Below, piece by piece: positions 6,704 through 10,132 of a stretch of 10,132 nucleotides of DNA. The notes beneath the pieces are model-generated. The model had not been told where the DNA came from. It ran no database searches and saw nothing but the letters and a program-made list of their open reading frames with translations. Position 1 is the first letter of the stretch. The number at the start of each line of letters is the position of its first letter. Position numbers and translations under genes: made by a program. Source of the stretch: Leucobacter sp. (lineage in GTDB: Bacteria > Actinomycetota > Actinomycetes > Actinomycetales > Microbacteriaceae); NCBI GenBank assembly GCA_012510755.1, contig JAAZHL010000093.1:1-10132 (forward strand), read 5' to 3'.

Positions 6704-6710
6704 CTACGGT

Positions 6711-7298
6711 ATGACGAGAATCATCGCGGGGACAGCCGGTTCGCTGCGGCTCGAAGTGCCAAAGTCGGGCACGAGGCCAACAAGCGATCGCGTGCGCGAG
6801 GCTATTTTCTCTGCCCTCGAGGCATGGAATTTGCTACGAGGATCGCGCGTTCTCGACCTCTACGCCGGTTCTGGCGCGCTTGGCCTTGAGGCGGCAAGCC
6901 GTGGCGGTGCCGAGGTCGTGCTCGTCGAGAAGCACCCGCAGGCAGCTCAGATTGCGACACGCAACGCAAAAGTCGTTGCGCAGGCTTTTCGCGCAGCTGA
7001 TGCCCCCGCCATCGAGGTGGTGAAGAGTTCGGTGCAGACATACCTCGACGGGCTACGCGCTCAGCAGAGCTTCGACGTCATCATGCTTGACCCACCCTAT
7101 GACGTGAGCGAGACAGATCTCGCGCGAAACCTCACCGGGGTCGCACCGCTGCTCGCAGCAGACGGGGTGGTGCTGGTCGAACGGTCGAGCCGTTCCCCCG
7201 AACCGACCTGGCCCGAGGGCCTCACCCTGTTACGAGAGAAGCGTTACGGCGAAACGGTGCTGTGGTGGGCAGAGCGAGCAGAGCCCGAGGTCGACTGA
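6711..7298 (+). CDS. rsmD: 16S rRNA (guanine(966)-N2)-methyltransferase
   Basis: SAM-dependent methyltransferase that modifies G966 (E. coli numbering) of 16S rRNA in the assembling small subunit. The protein has 195 residues, in the usual 180-200 range. The N-terminal MTRIIAGTAGSLRLEVP and TRPTSDRVREAIFSAL (21-36) are typical of RsmD. Motif I, DLYAGSGALGLEA (49-61), binds SAM; VLVEKHP (70-76) is the following acidic-strand motif; MLDPPYD (125-131) carries the DPPY catalytic motif of N2-guanine methyltransferases. The frame is open upstream to 6381, inside antisense recG sequence, but homology begins at the ATG at 6711. The gene is divergent from recG and convergent with gabD, with 25 bp to the gabD stop. 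A hairpin overlaps its stop codon. Confidence 0.95.
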   Translation: MTRIIAGTAGSLRLEVPKSGTRPTSDRVREAIFSALEAWNLLRGSRVLDLYAGSGALGLEAASRGGAEVVLVEKHPQAAQIATRNAKVVAQAFRAADAPAIEVVKSSVQTYLDGLRAQQSFDVIMLDPPYDVSETDLARNLTGVAPLLAADGVVLVERSSRSPEPTWPEGLTLLREKRYGETVLWWAERAEPEVD

Positions 7299-7310
7299 CC
7301 CCGGGCTCTG
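7279..7310. terminator. Hairpin at the convergent rsmD / gabD ends
   Basis: Nine-base arms CAGAGCCCG (7279-7287) and CGGGCTCTG (7302-7310) enclose an inner 4-bp stem GGTC/GACC (7289-7292, 7297-7300) with a GACT loop and a single A-C mismatch between the two stems. The structure includes the rsmD stop TGA (7296-7298) and lies 13 bp from the gabD stop. There is no T-run on either side, so it is a GC-rich hairpin that could work in both directions rather than a classical intrinsic terminator. A smaller repeat GCTGC/GCAGC follows near 7319-7338. Confidence 0.6.
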
Positions 7311-7323
7311 CATAACGCAGCTG

Positions 7324-8790
7324 CTAGCGAGGCAGCAGCGTGTACTTCGTCGCGAGAAACTCGTGAATACCTTCAAAGCCGCCTTCGCGACCAAGACCCG
7401 ACTGCTTCACGCCGCCGAACGGTGCAGCCGCGTTTGATGCGATGCCCGAGTTCAGCGCCATCATGCCGGTCTCAAGCTTCTCGATCATGCGGTGACCGCG
7501 GTGAATGTTCTCGGTGAACACGTAGCTCATGAGACCGTATTCGGTGTTGTTCGCGATCTCGACGGCTTCGTCTTCGCTCGAGAAACGAATGATGCCGAGC
7601 ACGGGGCCGAAGATCTCTTCGCGCATGATTGCCGACTGTGGGCTGAGGTTATCGATCACCGTGGGCTGGAAGAAGTTGCCCGGGCCATCAAGTGCCTCAC
7701 CACCGGTGACGATGCTCGCACCGGTATCAACCGCGTCAGCGACGAGGCGTGCCGTGTTCGACACTGCCTTGTCATCAACGAGCGCACCGATGTCGTTGCC
7801 CTCTTCAGCGCCGCGCCCAATCGTCATGGCGGCTACGCGCTCACCAACACGGCGGGCGAATTCGTCAGCCACCGCTTCGTGTACGATCATGCGGTTGGCA
7901 GCGGTGCACGCCTGACCGATGTTGCGGAATTTAGCAAGCATTGCCCCGTCAACTGCCCGATCGAGGTCGGCGTCTTCAAACACGATGAATGGGGCGTTGC
8001 CGCCGAGCTCCATCGACGTGCGCAGCACGTTCTGTGCGGCTGCTTCGAGCAGCTTCACGCCCACCGGCGTCGAACCGGTGAAGCTCAGCTTGCGCAGACG
8101 GGTGTCGCTCAGCAGCGCGCTCGACTGCGCGCTCGATTTTGACGTTTGCACGACGTTCACCACACCAGCTGGCACCCCTGCGTCTTCGAGCACCTGGGCG
8201 AAGAAGATGGTGGTCAGCGGGGTGAGAGCCGCCGGCTTGATGACCACGGTGCAGCCTGCGGCGAGCGCGGGGCCGATCTTGCGCGTGGCCATTGCAAGCG
8301 GAAAGTTCCACGGCGTGATGAAGTAGCAGGGGCCCACTGGCATGTGCGAGACAACGATATTGCCCGTGCCTTCTGGGTTCTGCCGGTAATCGCCCTGCAC
8401 GCGAACGGCTTCTTCGCTGAACCAACGCAAGAATTCTGCGCCGTAGACGACCTCGCCGCGGGCCTCTTGAATGGGCTTGCCCATTTCCATCGCCATGAGC
8501 AGCGCGAACTCTTCTTTGCGCTCGGTCAGCAGGTCGAAGGCGCGGCGCAAAATGTTTGAGCGCTCACGTGTTGAGGTCGCTGCCCACGCGTCTTGCGCTG
8601 CGACCGCAGCATCGAGTGCGCGTACGCCGTCTTCGACGGTCGCGTCAGCGATGGTCTTGATGACTTCACCAGTGGCTGGATCGCGCACTTCGAAGGTCGC
8701 GCCGGTCGTTGACTCTTGCCAGGTGCCGCCAATGCTCAGGCCAGACTGCACCTTGTCAAGAACTGCTTGCTCGTTGGGCGTGAGTGTCAT
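7324..8790 (-). CDS. gabD: Succinate-semialdehyde dehydrogenase, NAD(P)+-dependent
   Basis: Oxidises succinate semialdehyde to succinate, the second step of the GABA shunt feeding the TCA cycle. The protein has 488 residues, the usual aldehyde dehydrogenase length. Catalytic features are intact: Asn162 in PWNFP, Lys185 in IKPA for cofactor binding, FTGSTPVG (237-244) of the nucleotide fold, general base Glu261 in MELGGNAPF, nucleophile Cys295 in GQACTAANR, and EEIFGPV (391-397). The KPA and MELGGNAPFIVF forms resemble GabD rather than betaine or phenylacetaldehyde dehydrogenases, and the upstream gabT supports this substrate. NAD versus NADP preference cannot be read safely. The ATG is preceded by a strong ribosome binding site (AAGGAG, 8797-8802) 6 nt away, unlike the leaderless-looking genes on the left. 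It follows gabT after 121 bp containing two hairpins. Confidence 0.92.
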   Translation of the reverse strand: MTLTPNEQAVLDKVQSGLSIGGTWQESTTGATFEVRDPATGEVIKTIADATVEDGVRALDAAVAAQDAWAATSTRERSNILRRAFDLLTERKEEFALLMAMEMGKPIQEARGEVVYGAEFLRWFSEEAVRVQGDYRQNPEGTGNIVVSHMPVGPCYFITPWNFPLAMATRKIGPALAAGCTVVIKPAALTPLTTIFFAQVLEDAGVPAGVVNVVQTSKSSAQSSALLSDTRLRKLSFTGSTPVGVKLLEAAAQNVLRTSMELGGNAPFIVFEDADLDRAVDGAMLAKFRNIGQACTAANRMIVHEAVADEFARRVGERVAAMTIGRGAEEGNDIGALVDDKAVSNTARLVADAVDTGASIVTGGEALDGPGNFFQPTVIDNLSPQSAIMREEIFGPVLGIIRFSSEDEAVEIANNTEYGLMSYVFTENIHRGHRMIEKLETGMMALNSGIASNAAAPFGGVKQSGLGREGGFEGIHEFLATKYTLLPR

Positions 8791-8796
8791 TATTGA

Positions 8797-8802
8797 CTCC
8801 TT
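8797..8802 (-). promoter_or_regulatory. Strong Shine-Dalgarno site of gabD
   Basis: AAGGAG on the minus strand, 6 nt before the gabD ATG. It fixes the start at 8790 and contrasts with the recG, coaD, rsmD and DUF177 starts, which lack a comparable site. Confidence 0.85.
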
Positions 8803-8814
8803 CAGTCAGTTGTC

Positions 8815-8843
8815 ATTCTGCGCGAGCTTGCTCGTCGCAGAAT
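8815..8843. other. Intercistronic hairpin 1, just upstream of gabD
   Basis: Arms ATTCTGCG (8815-8822) and CGCAGAAT (8836-8843) extend inward through CGAG/CTCG (8823-8826, 8831-8834) to a CTTG loop, with one bulged T at 8835: 12 bp of stem. It ends 12 nt before the gabD ribosome binding site in the direction of transcription. On the plus strand it is followed by CTAGTTTT, which would suit a plus-strand terminator, but no plus-strand gene leads into it. Confidence 0.65.
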
Positions 8844-8865
8844 CTAGTTTTGGTTCGAGGATCAG

Positions 8866-8896
8866 GCCCTGCGAGCCCATGTCTGGGCCGCAGGGC
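8866..8896. terminator. Intercistronic hairpin 2, just downstream of gabT (possible terminator or attenuator)
   Basis: Arms GCCCTGCG (8866-8873) and CGCAGGGC (8889-8896) continue into GCCCA/TGGGC (8875-8879, 8884-8888) with loop TGTC and one bulged A: 13 bp, almost all G-C. It starts 15 nt after the gabT stop on the minus strand. No U-tract follows, so it may terminate weakly, mark a processing site or protect the gabT 3' end. Confidence 0.6.
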
Positions 8897-8911
8897 GACG
8901 GGCAACGCCTG

Positions 8912-10132
8912 TCAGTTTGCGGCGATCGCGTCTGCGACGAATTGCAGGCCTTCACGCAACAGTTCATCACTGATCGACAGCGCGGGCAAGAATCGAATGA
9001 CGTTGCCGTAGGTGCCGCAGGTCAGAATGAGCACACCGTTGTCTGCGCAGAATTTTGCAACTGCGCTGGTGAGGGCAGGGTTGGGGTTCTTCGACCTCGT
9101 CTCGACGAGTTCGATCGCCTGCATAGCGCCACGCCCGCGCACATCGCCGATGCGGTCGTCGCGCTGCTGCAGTTCGGTGAAGAACTCGTTGACGATCGCA
9201 CCGATTTCGAGTGCCCGAGCGCTCAGGTTGTCGGCCTCGTAGGTCTCGATCGTGGCGAGCGCCGCTGCACACGCGATGGGGTTGCCTGTGTACGTGCCGC
9301 CGAGGCCACCGGTGTGGGCCGAGTTCATGATGTCGGCGCGCCCGGTGACTGCTGAGAGCGGCAGACCGCCGGCGATGCCCTTTGCAGTGGTGATCAGGTC
9401 GGGCACCACGCCCTCATGGTTGGCGGCAAACATGTCACCAGTACGAGCAAACCCTGTCTGCACTTCGTCGAGCACGAACACCACGTCGTTCTCGTTGGCC
9501 CATTTCTGCAGTGCGGGCAAGAAGCCAGCCGCGGGGTCAATGAACCCGCCTTCGCCTTGAATGGGTTCGATGATGATCGCTGCAAGGTTGTTCACGCCGA
9601 CCTGCTTCTCGATCTGGCTGATTGAGCGGGCGGCGGCTTCTTCACCGGTCAGGCCGTCACGGTATGGGTATGAGGCGGGCACGCGGTACACCTCTGGGGC
9701 GAAGGGGCCAAAACCCTCTTTATAGGGCAGGTTCTTCGCCGTCATCGCCATGGTGAGGTTGGTGCGACCGTGGTAAGCGTGGTCAAACACCACAATCGCG
9801 TTCTTGCCGGTGTAGTGCCGCGCAATCTTTACCGCGTTCTCGAGGGCCTCTGAGCCAGTGCTGAAGAGTGCTGTGCGCTTGTCGTGGTCGCCGGGGGTGA
9901 GTGCGTTGAGCTTCTCTGAGACGGCAATGTAGCCCTCGTATGGTGCGACCATGAAGCAGGTGTAGGTGAACTGCTCGACGTGCGTTTTCACTGCTTCGTC
10001 GACTCGGGGGGCCGAGTTGCCGATGCCGCTCACTGCGTTACCCGAGCCTAGGTCAATGATTGAGTTTCCGTCTGCATCGAGGATCACGCCACCGCCTGCA
10101 GCGACGACCTCTACTGGAAATCCGACCCCAAC
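8912..10132 (-). CDS. gabT: 4-aminobutyrate aminotransferase, 5' end outside window
   Basis: PLP-dependent class III aminotransferase that moves the amino group of GABA to 2-oxoglutarate, giving succinate semialdehyde and glutamate. About 406 residues are visible; the frame is open to the right edge, and the first visible residues (VGVGFPVEVVAAGGG) match the interior of GabT, so some tens of N-terminal residues are missing. Counting from the ATC codon region at 10087, FSTGSEALENAVKIAR (75-90) binds the PLP phosphate, HAYHGRTN (103-110) stacks on the cofactor, IIIEPIQGEGG (171-181) and VLDEVQTGFARTG (205-217) hold the PLP-contacting Glu and Asp, and the Schiff-base lysine is Lys236 in TTAKGIAGG (codon 9380-9382). 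GGTYTGNPIACAAA and the C-terminal NVIRFLPALSISDELL are typical. The adjacent gabD supports GABA over ornithine or acetylornithine as substrate. The internal GTG at 10087 should not be taken as the start. Confidence 0.93.
   Translation of the reverse strand, partial: VGVGFPVEVVAAGGGVILDADGNSIIDLGSGNAVSGIGNSAPRVDEAVKTHVEQFTYTCFMVAPYEGYIAVSEKLNALTPGDHDKRTALFSTGSEALENAVKIARHYTGKNAIVVFDHAYHGRTNLTMAMTAKNLPYKEGFGPFAPEVYRVPASYPYRDGLTGEEAAARSISQIEKQVGVNNLAAIIIEPIQGEGGFIDPAAGFLPALQKWANENDVVFVLDEVQTGFARTGDMFAANHEGVVPDLITTAKGIAGGLPLSAVTGRADIMNSAHTGGLGGTYTGNPIACAAALATIETYEADNLSARALEIGAIVNEFFTELQQRDDRIGDVRGRGAMQAIELVETRSKNPNPALTSAVAKFCADNGVLILTCGTYGNVIRFLPALSISDELLREGLQFVADAIAAN

Noticed and set aside
6381..6710. 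Upstream in-frame extension of rsmD, giving a 305-residue product
   Set aside because: The extension is antisense to recG and has no RsmD homology; the family N-terminus begins exactly at the ATG at 6711, with a promoter-like element just before it.
7492..8142. A 216-codon plus-strand open frame opposite gabD
   Set aside because: Lies wholly inside the intact gabD; no recognisable motif or ribosome binding site.
8471..9355. A 294-codon plus-strand open frame covering the gabD start, the gap and the gabT end
   Set aside because: It would be antisense to two clearly functional genes and the hairpin gap, and the translation has no family resemblance.
1..10132. Search for CRISPR, toxin-antitoxin, defence, phage or transposon components
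   Set aside because: All long frames are accounted for by housekeeping or GABA-shunt genes; no spaced repeats, transposase motifs, terminal inverted repeats or small paired genes were seen.

Overview
The window looks like a chromosomal stretch of a high-GC Gram-positive actinobacterium, most likely a member of the Microbacteriaceae. This rests on three things: high G+C throughout; the actinobacterial block DUF177 - rpmF - rnc - mutM next to recG, coaD and rsmD; and the cysteine-free L32 and long MutM, which resemble actinobacterial versions. The family placement is from memory of protein sequences and was not computed. I see no mobile element, phage gene, CRISPR array, tRNA or rRNA. Apart from the intergenic gaps described below, the window is filled with real genes.

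Positions 1-2472, minus strand, read right to left: a tightly packed operon of DUF177 (YceD-like), rpmF (ribosomal protein L32), rnc (RNase III) and mutM (formamidopyrimidine-DNA glycosylase, cut off by the left window edge). The gaps are only 15, 7 and 1 nt. Positions 2473-2681 are a divergent intergenic region. Positions 2682-3683, plus strand: a DUF4349-type membrane lipoprotein whose 3' end overlaps the 3' end of coaD by 17 bp. Positions 3667-6593, minus strand: recG (branch-migration helicase) followed by coaD (phosphopantetheine adenylyltransferase). Positions 6711-7298, plus strand: rsmD (16S rRNA m2G966 methyltransferase), divergent from recG. Positions 7324-10132, minus strand: gabT (4-aminobutyrate aminotransferase, cut off by the right edge) followed by gabD (succinate-semialdehyde dehydrogenase), which together make the GABA shunt that turns GABA into succinate.

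The left three quarters is housekeeping: ribosome parts, rRNA maturation and methylation, DNA repair and coenzyme A synthesis. The right quarter is a catabolic pair. The less ordinary signals are small. Four gene starts without a good Shine-Dalgarno site each have a TANNNT-type -10 hexamer ending 6-7 nt before the start codon, suggesting leaderless mRNAs. An approximate 21-bp tandem repeat runs across the recG stop codon. An alanine-rich insertion sits inside the RecG motor domain. Two related hairpins lie between gabT and gabD, and a bidirectional hairpin overlaps the rsmD stop. I found no convincing new multi-gene system.
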